The translations under genes and the position numbers were made by a program. From Rhabditoides inermis (Eukaryota > Nematoda > Chromadorea > Rhabditida > Rhabditidae), in contig CAWZYM010000444.1 in the NCBI GenBank assembly GCA_963966185.1, forward strand, positions 20,001 through 84,000: a stretch of DNA of 64,000 nt, in the 5' to 3' direction. Shown here piece after piece: positions 25,601 through 38,739 of the stretch. Below the pieces are notes generated by a model. That model did not search any database and was not told the DNA's origin. It worked only from the letters and a program-made list of their open reading frames with translations. Every line of letters starts with the position of its first letter. Position 1 is the stretch's first letter.

Positions 25601-28600
25601 TTTTAGTGATTCTCTTGCAATTTCTATCACTCTCGTGCAATTTGTATTGCTCGTTTGCAATTCCTCGTGCAATTTTAGTGATTACCTCGTGCAATTTTAG
25701 TGATTCTCTTGCAATTTCTATTACTCTCGTGCAATTTGTATTGCTCGTTTGCAATTCCTCGTGCAATTTTAGTGATTTTCTTGCAATTTCTATCACTCTC
25801 GTACCATTTGTATTGCTCGTTTGCTATCCCTCGAGCAATTTTAGTGATTCTCTTGCAATTTCTATCACTCTCGTGCAATTTGTATTGCTCGTTTGCAATT
25901 CCTCGTGCAAATTTAGTAATTATCTTGCAATTTCTATCACTCTCGTGCAATTTGTATTGCTCGTTTGCAATTCCTCGTGCAATTTTAGTAATTATCTTGC
26001 AATTTCTATCACTCTCGTGCAATTTGTATCGCTCGTTTGCAATTCCTCGTGCAATTTTAGTGATTCTCTTGCAATTTCTATCACTCTCGTGCAATTTGTA
26101 TCGCTCGTTTGCAATTCCTCGTGCAATTTTAGTGATTCTCTTGCAATTTCTATCACTCTCGTGCAATTTGTATTGCTCGTTTGCGATTCCTCGTGCAATT
26201 TTAGTGATTCTCTTGCAATTTCTATTACTCTCGTGCAATTTGTATTGCTCGTTTGCAATTCCTCGTGCAATTTTAGTGATTCTCTTGCAATTTCTATCAC
26301 TCTCGTGCAATTTGTATCGCTCGTTTGCAATTCCTCGTGCAATTTTAGTGGTTCTCTTGCAATTTATAACACTCTCGTGCAATTTGTAGTGCTCGTTTGC
26401 AATTCCTCGTGCAATTTTAGTGATTCTCTTGCAATTTTTATCACTCTCGTGCAATTTGTATTGCTCGTTTGCGATTCCTCGTGCAATTTTAGTGATTTTC
26501 TTGCAATTTCTATCACTCTCGTGCAATTTGTATTGCTTGTTTGCGATTCCTCGTGCAATTTTAGTGATTTTCTTGCAATTTATTTCACTCTCGTGCAATT
26601 TGTATTGCTCGTTTGCAATTTTTCGTGCAATTTTAGTGATTCTCTTGCAATTTCTGTCACTCTCGTGCAATTTAAATTGCTCGTTTGCAATTCCTCGTGC
26701 AATTTTAGTGATTCTCTTGCAATTTCTATCACTCTCGTGCAATTTGTATCGCTCGTTTGCAATTCCTCGTGCAATTTTAGTGATTACCTCGTGCAATTTT
26801 AGTGATTCTCTTGCAATTTCTATTACTCTCGTGCAATTTGTATTGCTCGTTTGCAATTCCTCGTGCAATTTGTATTGCTCGTTTGCAATTCCTCGTGCAA
26901 TTTTAGTGATTTTCTTGCAATTTCTATCACTCTCGTGCCATTTGTATTGCTCGTTTGCGATCCCTCGAGCAATTTTAGTGATTCTCTTGCAATTTCTATC
27001 ACTCTCGTGCAATTTGTATTGCTCGTTTGCAATTCCTCGTGCAATTTTAGTAATTATCTTGCAATTTCTGTCACTCTCGTGTAATTTGTATTGTTCGTTT
27101 GCGATTCCTGTGCAATTTTAGTGATTCTCTTGCAATTTCTATCACTCTCGTGCAATTTGTATCGCTCGTTTGCAATTCCTCGTGCAATTTTAGTGATTCT
27201 CTTGCAATTTCTATCACTCTCGTGCAATTTGTATTGCTCGTTTGCGATTCCTCGTGCAATTTTAGTGATTCTCTTGCAATTTCTATTACTCTCGTGCAAT
27301 TTGTATTGCTCGTTTGCAATTCCTCGTGCAATTTTAGTGATTCTCTTGCAATTTCTATCTTTCTCGTGCAATTTGTATTGCTCGTTTGCAATTCCTCGTG
27401 CAATTTTAGTGATTTTCTTGCAATTTCTATCACTCTCGTGCAATTGGTATTGCTCGTGTGCGATTCCTCGTGCAATTTTAGTGATTCTTTTGCAATTTCT
27501 ATCACTCTCGTGCAATCTGTATCGCTCGTTTGCATTTCCTCGTGCAGTTTTAGTGATTCTCTTGCAATTTCTATCTTTCTCGTGCAATTTGTATTGCTCG
27601 TTTGCAATTCCTCGTGCAATTTTAGTGATTTTCTTGCAATTTCTATCACTCTCGTGCAATTTGTGTTGCTCGTGTGCGATTCCTCGTGCAATTTTAGTAA
27701 TTCTCTTGCAATTTATATCACTCTCGTGCAAATTGTATCGCTCGTTTGCAATTCCTCGTGCAATTTTAGTGATTCTCTTGCAATTTCTATCACTCTCGTG
27801 CAATTTGTATCGCTCGTTTGCAATTTCTCGTGCAATTTTAGTGGTTCTCTTGCAATTTATAACACTCTCGTGCAATTTGTAGTGCTCGTTTGCAATTCCT
27901 CGTGCAATTTTAGTGATTCTCTTGCAATTTTTATCACTCTCGTGCAATTTGTATTGCTCGTTTGCGATTCCTCGTGCAATTTTAGTGATTTTCTTGCAAT
28001 TTCTATCACTCTCGTGCAATTTGTATTGCTTGTTTGCGATTCCTCGTGCAATTTTAGTGATTTTCTTGCAATTTATTTCACTCTCGTGCAATTTGTATTG
28101 CTCGTTTGCAATTTTTCGTGCAATTTTAGTGATTCTCTTGCAATTTCTATTACTCTCGTGCAATTTGTATTGCTCGTTTGCAATTCCTCGTGCAATTTTA
28201 GTGATTCTCTTGCAATTTCTATCACTCTCGTGCAATTTGTATCGCTCGTTTGCAATTCCTCGTGCAATTTTAGTGGTTCTCTTGCAATTTATAACACTCT
28301 CGTGCAATTTGTAGTGCTCGTTTGCAATTCCTCGTGCAATTTTAGTGATTCTCTTGCAATTTTTATCACTCTCGTGCAATTTGTATTGCTCGTTTGCGAT
28401 TCCTCGTGCAATTTTAGTGATTTTCTTGCAATTTCTATCACTCTCGTGCAATTTGTATTGCTTGTTTGCGATTCCTCGTGCAATTTTAGTGATTTTCTTG
28501 CAATTTATTTCACTCTCGTGCAATTTGTATTGCTCGTTTGCAATTTTTCGTGCAATTTTAGTGATTCTCTTGCAATTTCTGTCACTCTCGTGCAATTTAA

Positions 28601-31600
28601 ATTGCTCGTTTGCAATTCCTCGTGCAATTTTAGTGATTCTCTTGCAATTTCTATCACTCTCGTGCAATTTGTATCGCTCGTTTGCAATTCCTCGTGCAAT
28701 TTTAGTGATTACCTCGTGCAATTTTAGTGATTCTCTTGCAATTTCTATTACTCTCGTGCAATTTGTATTGCTCGTTTGCAATTCCTCGTGCAATTTGTAT
28801 TGCTCGTTTGCAATTCCTCGTGCAATTTTAGTGATTTTCTTGCAATTTCTATCACTCTCGTGCCATTTGTATTGCTCGTTTGCGATCCCTCGAGCAATTT
28901 TAGTGATTCTCTTGCAATTTCTATCACTCTCGTGCAATTTGTATTGCTCGTTTGCAATTCCTCGTGCAATTTTAGTAATTATCTTGCAATTTCTGTCACT
29001 CTCGTGTAATTTGTATTGTTCGTTTGCGATTCCTGTGCAATTTTAGTGATTCTCTTGCAATTTCTATCACTCTCGTGCAATTTGTACCGCTCGTTTGCAA
29101 TTCCTCGTGCAATTTTAGTGATTCTCTTGCAATTTCTATCACTCTCGTGCAATTTGTATTGCTCGTTTGCGATTCCTCGTGCAATTTTAGTGATTCTCTT
29201 GCAATTTCTATTACTCTCGTGCAATTTGTATTGCTCGTTTGCAATTCCTCGTGCAATTTTAGTGATTCTCTTGCAATTTCTATCTTTCTCGTGCAATTTG
29301 TATTGCTCGTTTGCAATTCCTCGTGCAATTTTAGTGATTTTCTTGCAATTTATATCACTCTCGTGCAATTGGTATTGCTCGTGTGCGATTCCTCGTGCAA
29401 TTTTAGTGATTCTTTTGCAATTTCTATCACTCTCGTGCAATCTGTATCGCTCGTTTGCATTTCCTCGTGCAGTTTTAGTGATTCTCTTGCAATTTCTATC
29501 TTTCTCGTGCAATTTGTATTGCTCGTTTGCAATTCCTCGTGCAATTTTAGTGATTTTCTTGCAATTTCTATCACTCTCGTGCAATTTGTGTTGCTCGTGT
29601 GCGATTCCTCGTGCAATTTTAGTAATTCTCTTGCAATTTATATCACTCTCGTGCAAATTGTATCGCTCGTTTGCAATTCCTCGTGCAATTTTAGTGATTC
29701 TCTTGCAATTTTTATCACTCTCGTGCAATTTGTATTGCTCGTTTGCGATTCCTCGTGCAATTTTAGTGATTTTCTTGCAATTTCTATCACTCTCGTGCAA
29801 TTTGTATTGCTTGTTTGCGATTCCTCGTGCAATTTTAGTGATTTTCTTGCAATTTATTTCACTCTCGTGCAATTTGTATTGCTCGTTTGCAATTTTTCGT
29901 GCAATTTTAGTGATTCTCTTGCAATTTCTGTCACTCTCGTGCAATTTAAATTGCTCGTTTGCAATTCCTCGTGCAATTTTAGTGATTCTCTTGCAATTTA
30001 TATCACTCTCGTGCAATTTGTATCGCTCGTTTGCAATTCCTCGTGCAATTTTAGTGATTATCTTGCAATTTCTATCACTCTCGTGCAATTTGTATTGCTC
30101 GTTTGCATTTCCTCGTGCAGTTTTAGTGATTATCTTGCAATTTCTATCACTCTCTTGCAATTTGTATTGCTCGTTTGCAATTCCTCGTGCAATTTTAGTG
30201 ATTCTCTTGCATTTTTTGTTACTCTCGTGCAAATTGTACTGCTCGTTTGCAATTCCTCGTGCAATTTTAGTGATTCTCTTGCGATTTCTATCACTCTCGT
30301 GCAATTTGTATTGCTCGTTTGCATTTTCTCGTGCAATTTTAGTGATTCTCTTGCAATTTCTATCACTCTCGTGCAATTTGTATTGCTCGTTTGCAATTCC
30401 TCGTGCAATTTTAGTAATTATCTTGCAATTTCTGTCACTCTCGTGTAATTTGTATTGCTCGTTTGCGATTCCTGTGCAATTTTAGTGATTCTCTTGCAAT
30501 TTCTATCACTCTCGTGCAATTTGTATCGCTCGTTTGCAATTCCTCGTGCAATTTTAGTGATTCTCTTGCAATTTCTATCACTCTCGTGCAAGTTGTATTG
30601 CTCGTTTGCAATTCCTCGTGCAATTTTAGTGATTCTCTTGCAATTTCTATTACTCTCGTGCAATTTGCATTGCTCGTTTGCAATTCCTCGTGCAATTTTA
30701 GTGATTCTCTTGCAATTTCTATCTTTCTCGTGCAATTTGTATTGCTCCTTTGCAATTCCTCGTGCAATTTTAGTGATTTTCTTGCAATTTCTATCACTCT
30801 CGTGCAATTTGTATTGCTCGTTTGCATTTCCTCGTGCAGTTTTAGTGATTCTCTTGCAATTTCTATCTTTCTCGTGCAATTTGTATTGCTCGTTTGCAAT
30901 TCCTCGTGCAATTTTAGTGATTTTCTTGCAATTTCTATCACTCTCGTGCAATTTGTGTTGCTCGTGTGCGATTCCTCGTGCAATTTTAGTGATTCTCTTG
31001 CAATTTATATCACTCTCGTGCAAATTGTATCGCTCGTTTGCAATTCCTCGTGCAATTTTAGTGATTCTCTTGCAATTTCTATCACTCTCGTGCAATTTGT
31101 ATCGCTCGTTTGCAATTCCTCGTGCAATTTTAGTGGTTCTCTTGCAATTTATAACACTCTCGTGCAATTTGTAGTGCTCGTTTGCAATTCCTCGTGCAAT
31201 TTTAGTGATTCTCTTGCAATTTTTATCACTCTCGTGCAATTTGTATTGCTCGTTTGCGATTCCTCGTGCAATTTTAGTGATTTTCTTGCAATTTCTATCA
31301 CTCTCGTGCAATTTGTATTGCTTGTTTGCGATTCCTCGTGCAATTTTAGTGATTTTCTTGCAATTTCTATCACTCTCGTGCAATTTGTATTGCTCGTTTG
31401 CAATTCCTCGTGCAATTTTAGAGATTCTCTTGCGATTTCCGTCACTCTCGTGCAATTTGTATTGCTCGTTTGCAATTCCTCGTGCAATTTTAGTGATTCT
31501 CTTGCAATTTCTATCACTCTCGTGCAATTTGTATCGCTCGTTTGCAATTCCTCGTGCAATTTTAGTGATTATCTTGCAATTTCTATCACTCTCGTGCAAT

Positions 31601-33292
31601 TTGTATTGCTCGTTTGCATTTCCTCGTGCAGTTTTAGTGATTATCTTGCAATTTCTATCACTCTCGTGCAATTAGTATTGCTCGTTTGCAATTCCTCGTG
31701 CAATTTTAGTGACTCTCTTGCAATTTTTGTTACTCTCGTGCAATTTGTACTGCTCGTTTGCAATTCCTCGTGCAATTTTAGTGATTCTCTTGCGATTTCT
31801 ATCACTCTCGTGCAATTTGTATTGCTCGTTTGCATTTCCTCGTGCACTTTTAGTGATTCTCTTGCAATTTCTATCACTCTCGTGCCATTTGTATTGCTCG
31901 TTTGCGATCCCTCGAGCAATTTTAGTGATTCTCTTGCAATTTCTATCACTCTCGTGCAATTTGTATTGCTCGTTTGCAATTCCTCGTGCAATTTTAGTAA
32001 TTATCTTGCAATTTCTGTCACTCTCGTGTAATTTGTATTGCTCGTTTGCGATTCCTGTGCAATTTTAGTGATTCTCTTGCAATTTCTATCACTCTCGTGC
32101 AATTTGTATCGCTCGTTTGCAATTCCTCGTGCAATTTTAGTGATTCTCTTGCAATTTCTATCACTCTCGTGCAATTTGTATTGCTCGTTTGCAACTCCTC
32201 GTGCAATTTTAGTGATTCTCTTGCAATTTCTATTACTCTCGTGCAATTTGTATTGCTCGTTTGCAATTCCTCGTGCAATTTTAGTGATTCTCTTGCAATT
32301 TCTATCTTTCTCGTGCAATTTGTATTGCTCGTTTGCAATTCCTCGTGCAATTTTAGTGATTTTCTTGCAATTTCTATCACTCTCGTGCAATTTGTATTGC
32401 TCGTGTGCGATTCCTCGTGCAATTTTAGTGATTCTCTTGCAATTAATATCACTCTCGTGCAAATTGTATCGCTCGTTTGCATTTCCTCGTGCAATTTTAG
32501 TGATTCTTTTGCAATTTCTATCACTCTCGTGCAATCTGTATCGCTCGTTTGCATTTCCTCGTGCAGTTTTAGTGATTCTCTTGCAATTTCTATCTTTCTC
32601 GTGCAATTTGTATTGCTCGTTTGCAATTCCTCGTGCAATTTTAGTGATTTTCTTGCAATTTCTATCACTCTCGTGCAATTTGTGTTGCTCGTGTGCGATT
32701 CCTCGTGCAATTTTAGTGATTCTCTTGCAATTTATATCACTCTCGTGCAAATTGTATCGCTCGTTTGCAATTCCTCGTGCAATTTTAGTGATTCTCTTGC
32801 AATTTCTATCACTCTCGTGCAATTTGTATTGCTCGTTTGCATTTTCTCGTGCAATTTCAGTGATTCTCTTGCAATTTCTGTCACTCTCGTGCAATTTGTA
32901 TTGCTCGTTTGCAATTTTTCGTGCAATTTTAGTGATTCTCTTGCAATTTCTGTCACTCTCGTGCAATTTAAATTGCTCGTTTGCAATTCCTCGTGCAATT
33001 TTAGTGATTCTCTTGCAATTTCTATCACTCTCGTGCAATTTGTATCGCTCGTTTGCAATTCCTCGTGCAATTTTAGTGATTACCTCGTGCAATTTTAGTG
33101 ATTCTCTTGCAATTTCTATTACTCTCGTGCAATTTGTATTGCTCGTTTGCAATTCCTCGTGCAATTTGTATTGCTCGTTTGCAATTCCTCGTGCAATTTT
33201 AGTGATTTTCTTGCAATTTCTATCACTCTCGTGCCATTTGTATTGCTCGTTTGCGATCCCTCGAGCAATTTTAGTGATTCTCTTGCAATTTC
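13664..33292. repeat. 72-bp satellite array, about 270 copies
   Basis: The monomer holds four related sub-units of 14-20 bp that all start CTCKTG or CTCGTTTG: CTCGTGCAATTTGTATTG, CTCGTTTGCAATTC, CTCGTGCAATTTTAGTGATT, CTCTTGCAATTTCTATCACT. Copies differ at a few positions and sets of variants repeat. In 13.7-25.6 kb, blocks recur at multiples of 72 (22, 29 and 35 monomers, e.g. 2088 bp between 20854 and 22942). In 25.7-33.3 kb a different set recurs with a 1925-bp step (27091 to 29016) and contains off-phase joins (GATTACCTCGTGC at 25680, 26784, 28710 and 33082; a one-base loss in GATTCCTGTGC at 27105, 29030, 30471 and 32053). The array ends abruptly at 33292 in AAACAAACACAAAGC. Confidence 0.95.
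13980..25796 (-). other. 3938-codon stop-free frame within the satellite (coding status unproven)
   Basis: Because 72 is divisible by 3, a frame stays open from copy to copy. On the minus strand one frame runs about 164 monomers without a stop. It gives a basic, helix-prone 24-residue repeat around KLHESDRNCKRITKIARG with one Cys per copy. A second minus frame (around LHEELQTSNTNCTRVIEIAR) and two plus frames (hydrophobic, around SFAIPRAILVILLQF) are also open over long stretches. Most variants I compared change the amino acid, and nothing at either end looks like a promoter, signal peptide or splice site belonging to it. The open frame is most simply a by-product of the repeat length. A real repeat protein is possible. 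Confidence 0.3.
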
Positions 33293-34106
33293 GAATAAAC
33301 AAACACAAAGCAAATACAAAAAAAAAAGAAATTTTAGAAAAACGATAATGTGCGCCGATTACGAGGTTTAGAAAACGTTCGCTCCAATGAGAATAGGCGC
33401 GAAAGATCTCACGATAGTTGAGGAAATATGAGAGAAAATACTTTTTATCGTGAATGAAGTGAGTCGAGTTCAATACTTCAAATGGTTCAGACGAAAATAG
33501 TGTGATTCGAGATTTAAAACAATGCACAAATCCGTAAGATGAGTTGCTTGCGGATGGTTTTCGGAGGCATGATGATGTAGGGTTAACTTCCTATTTCCTA
33601 TTATCTGATTTTGATCATCTTGATCCAAAACGATGCATGTGAAAGCGCCTGAAAAGTAGTAGTAATTGACTCCAGTGTCCGTTCGCAGCCGATACCTTCT
33701 CATGTACACTCCATCAGTACTCTCCCTGTTCTCGTCGATGCGAACGCTTGATTGCGCATAAACTATGCACGAACAGTTTCCTAGAACACAAAAATTCCAC
33801 CACCGCACGAACAGTTTCCCAGAACTCATAGTATGAAGTCATATACGAACTCATATACATATACGCTGACTCATATACGAAGGCCGCTACAGAAGCTGTT
33901 TTTTTTATAATTCGCCAAAGTTTATGCGCAATCAATCGATAATCAATCGATGATCATCGTCATTTCAGAAAATGACACATTTACATGGACTATCTGGGAA
34001 TTGTCTGTGTATAGACAATAAAATAGTTTACTCTTCAATTCTTTTTTCACGTCATGACCTCATCTCTTCGCGGCGTCCTCTCCTCTCGCATCGTCATTTC
34101 TTCGCA
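33293..34106. other. Unique spacer with an inverted repeat
   Basis: No recognised gene. A 120-codon frame on the minus strand (33470-33829) resembles nothing I know. GCACGAACAGTTTCC occurs twice (33767 and 33804). A 15-bp inverted repeat GATTGCGCATAAACT lies at 33750-33764 and 33919-33933, 184 bp end to end. It could be a small fold-back element. Confidence 0.5.
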
Positions 34107-37100
34107 ATGGCTCGTCTCGCGTGGCAGTGAGTTCATTTTCACCGGTCTCTGGCTATTTGGTGGTCGATCTAGTCGCTCTAATCTGTTCCGTGTTTTTATT
34201 TAGCCCTTTAAATCCGAGGTCCTCTTAGTCGAAAATAACATAAGGGTTTCGGATTACGACGACGTGAGCTTAGGGGGGTTGTGTTGGGTTGGATGACGTC
34301 TTAGATTTCGTTCTTGAGTCCGTAGATCATTTTGTTATGACTTTTGGTCTTCGGTCATGACAGTCGATTGCCTCACCACGTGAGTTGGATTAGTTGCGCA
34401 CGAATGGTTGACACCGAGGCAGATCGAACCAGCGATCTTGGGATCGAGAAACGAGTGCCACTGATCCGTTTTTCGAGTGGTTATCGATGTAATATCGGTT
34501 ATGATAACGGAACGCATAAACTTTGCCTTTTCCACTATGTGTTCAAAGTAGAAGAAAACACGTTTTTATTATATTATTAGTGATGTTTGTGTTTTCTAAC
34601 ATCTTCATTCCAGGCTGTTGCTACTTCTCCTGATGTGTCGTTCGATTCTCGGAGACACCTCGAAAGCCAAGTTGAACAAGATCAAGCGCCTTGAGTCCGC
34701 GAGTGAGTGGTCGATGTTTTGTTTTGATAACTTTCATATATGTGTATATATTTCTTTAAACTGATTTATTGCAGATGGAGATGAAACACCAAGGATTGTA
34801 TCTGCGTGGATGATCTATCGGTGGTTCCTACTCGCAGGGGTTCGACTTGAAGGAGGGGTTGTGTGCTTTGTCTTACGCGTCGTTCGACGTTGCGACAGTC
34901 ATTGTAGAAAAAGTTCTCGGCAGGTTCCACTCCGTGCTCCGATGATTCCTCAAATTCCAAAGTCAGAAGCAAACATGTAGCTCGTACCGTTGATCCATCG
35001 ATTCTTCCCGTTTACCGGGCTTGGCGGGTGCGACGGGGGAATGAACAGGCACGGCCCGGATAGTTGCACAGTCGAGAGCGGTCAGGCCCATGACCGCGCC
35101 GCACACACGCGACGCTGTGCTCTTTTGCGAATTTGCCAGCAAGCGCGATAATTATTGAGCTGAAATCGCTACGCGCTCATTCACTCGCGGGGCAGCCTGC
35201 GCGCCAGCCGCTCTCTCTCTGTGGGCGCGCTGTGCAACTATCCGGACCGTGACAGGGGAACCGACCACTCGGGGGCAAAGAGGCAACAACGGATGGAATG
35301 ATTTTTATTTTATTTCAAAAATGTTTAATCTTATCAGCGTGATCTTCTTTTTAATTCGTCGAATGTGAGAAAGATATTTGTTTTCTTGACAATACCAACA
35401 ACACAAAAAAAACGCAGCAGTAGATAATTGATCGATAATCTTAATTCGACACCTGTATTCATCTTCGTGCAGAGTTGCGGATATCAGCTGATCGCTAATA
35501 ACATATCACTCCTGTCACGTTCGCAGAATCTTTTCTCGAACTGTGTTATTTTCAAATAAAAAAGACGAGTGCCTGGTTGCTATGTAGTGGTGAAATATGT
35601 TATTTTCAAATCGCTTCTGCTCCCGTGGTGAACGGTTTGATGTAGATTTGAAGGCGCAGGGGTGTTTAGCGTTACCAAGGTTCATCGAAATTCACTTATG
35701 AGAACTTGGCAAAACTGATTGTACATACATACGTAACGGGAATCGAACCGGCATAGTGTGGTCCACAAACCCTGAGTGTTACCACAACACTATAATGACA
35801 TGTGGTGACCAACTCATGTCGACAAGAAGCGCGCTCGCCTTTTCGATAAGCATTTTGGCGCGAAGTTCGAATTCGCCTTACCAAGCTTGGCACGTGCACA
35901 TTTTGGTAAGCATGTAGGTAACGAGAAATCGCCGTTCTTTCGCGTTTTCTTTGTTAGTTTCGTGTTTCTATGGCTCGAACAATGACCAAATATCAAAACT
36001 TAGCGCAACTGTGCTTTTAAAAGAGCTGAAACCAAAAGGCGAACCTGCGTATAGTTGAATGAAAACAACTGAAAAAATAGTATAGATTTTTTTCTTCTTC
36101 TAATAGTTAAACTATCTCTGAAAAAAAAACAAAGTCTAAAAAAAAAGATGTATATCATTGTTTTTTTCAGACTGTTCTAACTACTCGAGCATGGTGTATC
36201 CGGTGTCGGATGTTCGGAAGAGTACGGAGTGGCAGGATCGAATCATGGCAGCGGCGGCGGACTTACTGGCTCCCGACACGAATACATTCCCCAAGCCTTC
36301 TGACGAGACCGTCAATGGAGTGTTGGAGGTGACTAGTTATCTAATCTTACAAAAACCTTCTTCTTTAGTACGCATTTGATATCAGCAATGAAACTTCGTT
36401 TGATGTTTTGATTCGTGAAATTGAAGAAAACATTCCGGTATGTGTATAATAAGCAAACAATCGATATCATTTGATTACAGCAAAACTCTACACTTCCGGT
36501 CATGTTTGGTGTGTTATCTGGTCTTAGTGCAATTTCAGTTATTTTATACATGTTTTTCCTCACAAAGAAGAAGACAGCTGTTCAGGTTGAGTAACTCGTT
36601 ATTATTGAAATCTCTACGAATAACTTAAGACCACGAGGACAGTTTCTTATGTTTCGAGTGATGAGACGGTTATCATTCCATCACTTCCCAAGGATAGCTC
36701 GCTGCAAATCTTTTGCTTGAAGGTACTTGCATGCCATCGTGTTTTGACCAATTACATATATTTCAGATGGCAATTGTCCTGATATCGATTATTACGTTGG
36801 CATGCATAATTTTATCGGTTGTGTTTGTCAGTTCTTTCTTTCATACGCACAACAAAATCACCGTTAGTCTTCCCGCAAACATCAACAGTCAGATCAAAAG
36901 TTTGTTCACGAAAAGTCTTTCTGATAGTATTCGATTCAGACATCTACTATGAAATGTATGAGTTCATGTGCGGTATTCGTAACTCAGTGGAGAACCCTAA
37001 AGCTAATATGATTGCTGCACTAAACGAAGTCATCGATAATCAGGTAACAGTTCACACACATTCATATCTCTAATTAAAACAATAGTTGGAAGCTGTGAAC

Positions 37101-38739
37101 GCAAAAGTATTAGGCGAGACTCATCCCCAGGAAATGGCGGTATTTATAAATAAAGTATCTCAAATTTCCTTTTTTTTCTAGAACAATCTTGTAAAACACT
37201 TGAAGAAATTCACAACGAAACATATCTTAAACCGAATAGAGGAAGTACGTTTTTTTCTTATGAAAAATACATTAAAGTTTACTTCAGCTTGACGAGTTTG
37301 TAAAACGTAATCCTATTGTCATGAAAGCTGTCAACGAAACTGAAGCGTTTTTCGACCGTTTTTATCGAATTACAAATCGGGCGCAAGACGATAACGTATG
37401 TGAAAAGTGTTTTCGAAACAAGTTAATGAATAACATTCTAGAATAGTATCTACAATGTTCACAACATTCTCGATTACAATAAAGAATCATATAGCGTGAA
37501 GCTCCGCAAAACAAAATTCGACCGGCCCAAGAATATGTTTTCAAAAGCGGTAAACGTCAATCACAATTCGTCTAATCAAAAACTCTTCAGATATTCAATG
37601 AATTGTATAACATTGACAGAGAAGTCGAAAACTTCAAGCGCCGCAATTTGGAAGTAAGTTTCGAACACATCAATCCGTAATGTGCTGTTTTTAGAAACAG
37701 TACACAATCACGAACAGTTCTGCTAAGGAAATGATAGTTGCTATCATGGTTGTACAGTTGACTGCGTTTATAATAGCTGTTGCACTCTACTTCGCACCTC
37801 GTATGTTTGGTTTCTAAGAACTGAAACAACCAGTTTTCCAGTCAATTCTAAACTGATATTGTCATGCTCAGTCGTCGTTTTTCTTCTGATTCTGATTCCC
37901 ACTATTTACACACCGTAAATTTTCTGATTTCAAGCAAGTTCTGATCATTCATTACAGAATAATACTACAATTTGTTAATGTGCGACAATTTGGTTGTGAT
38001 CTTTTTGTCAAAAACAGACAAAGTATTTGGAACATTACTGCAAGTTTGAACGGGACATTTCTGCATCGAAACTATTTGTATGTTGACTTTCAGGCATGTA
38101 TTCAATGAGAGAGTATTTAGAAATGTGCACGATTGTCACGAAACGAGTGGTCACGTTTTCTTTGAGAAGTATACCGACCAGGCATTGCGAGGTAACATTA
38201 TTACGAATTAAATACGTATTGAAAGATGTATTGAAGGTATTCGTGACCAACTTTCAACAACACAAAATTCTATTCGAGACTTGTCAATCAAACATGCGTC
38301 TGATATTGTTCCTGGACTCGGGGTATAGAAACATTATGTTCAAATACTTACTAACCATTATCTATTTTCAGAATTTCAAAAAGCATTACATCGAATTTGA
38401 TCGAAAGGTCAACGAAACTATAAAACAATGCCCTCCTGTGAACACCTTCTACGGAATTGTTAAGGAATCAATCGAATGTTTCGAATCTGATGACATTCAA
38501 AGGATCATGGAAGAATTAAATTCGCTCAATAATGAAGTCAGAACGTTCAAGGTAGTACTACTTGGAGATTGAACAAATATCGAATGTTTTTCAAGAGACA
38601 CTGGAATTGTGATGACCGACCATCGTGCAAGAATTTATCGGCATTTGATGATCTCGAGAATAACTTGAAAAATACAATGCGCGATCCTAGCATCTCTGCA
38701 CTGTTAGCTCCCATAAACAGCAGCATTAATACAATCTAG
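34107..38739 (+). CDS. Secretory multi-pass membrane protein, prominin-like layout (exon chain incomplete)
   Basis: Exon 1 (34107-34126) and exon 2 (34614-34702) join in frame to give a clear signal peptide (MARLAWQLLLLLLMC...). A third exon starts near 34775. After a long intron carrying a MITE, exons at 36171-36328, 36369-36437 and 36481-36585 give a short outside region and membrane segment 1 (MFGVLSGLSAISVILYMFF). An inside segment follows, then membrane segment 2 (exon from 36767). A Lys/Glu/Asn-rich loop lies in short exons (36767-37690), membrane segment 3 in 37695-37800 and segment 4 in 37842-37914. A second loop with N-glycosylation sites runs to a TAG at 38737-38739. Two membrane pairs with two large loops is the layout of prominins, which have five segments; a fifth is not visible. 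The join near 38196-38232 does not keep frame in my reading. The stop sits at an exon edge (ATC TAG|GTTT), where CAG|GT would be usual, so the chain may originally have run into the gene at 38833. Confidence 0.5.
34414..34466 (-). repeat. tRNA-like (pol III A/B-box) fragment
   Basis: The minus strand reads GATCGCTGGTTCGATCTG, a good B box, with an A-box-like AGTGGCACTCG upstream. The acceptor stem does not pair, so this is a tRNA-derived repeat inside intron 1 of the membrane-protein gene. Confidence 0.45.
35050..35251. mobile_element. 202-bp MITE with 22-bp terminal inverted repeats
   Basis: The ends CACGGCCCGGATAGTTGCAC and its reverse complement at 35230-35251 match at 21 of 22 positions. 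The 5-bp repeat ACAGG flanks both sides as a target duplication. The interior is GC-rich with no coding potential. It lies in an intron of the membrane-protein gene. Confidence 0.85.
35732..35795 (-). repeat. tRNA-like fragment
   Basis: The minus strand holds GTGTTGTGGTAACACTCAG (A-box region) and CCGGTTCGATTCCCG (B box). The T stem has mismatches, so a working tRNA is unlikely. The A-box region resembles that at 50414-50480, so both may be one SINE family. Confidence 0.55.

Noticed and set aside
13664..33292. CRISPR-like array
   Set aside because: Copies are head-to-tail with no unique spacers, in a eukaryotic setting. It is a satellite.
13918..33348. Long plus-strand hydrophobic frames (up to 837 codons) as membrane proteins
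   Set aside because: They are the two other open frames of the 72-bp repeat, broken wherever a variant creates a stop. They have no start context or partner exons.
38096..38572. 158-codon uninterrupted frame as a single exon
   Set aside because: Its 3' part agrees with the spliced gene, but the middle reads through introns with good GT..AG ends. A spliced frame there gives a better loop sequence.
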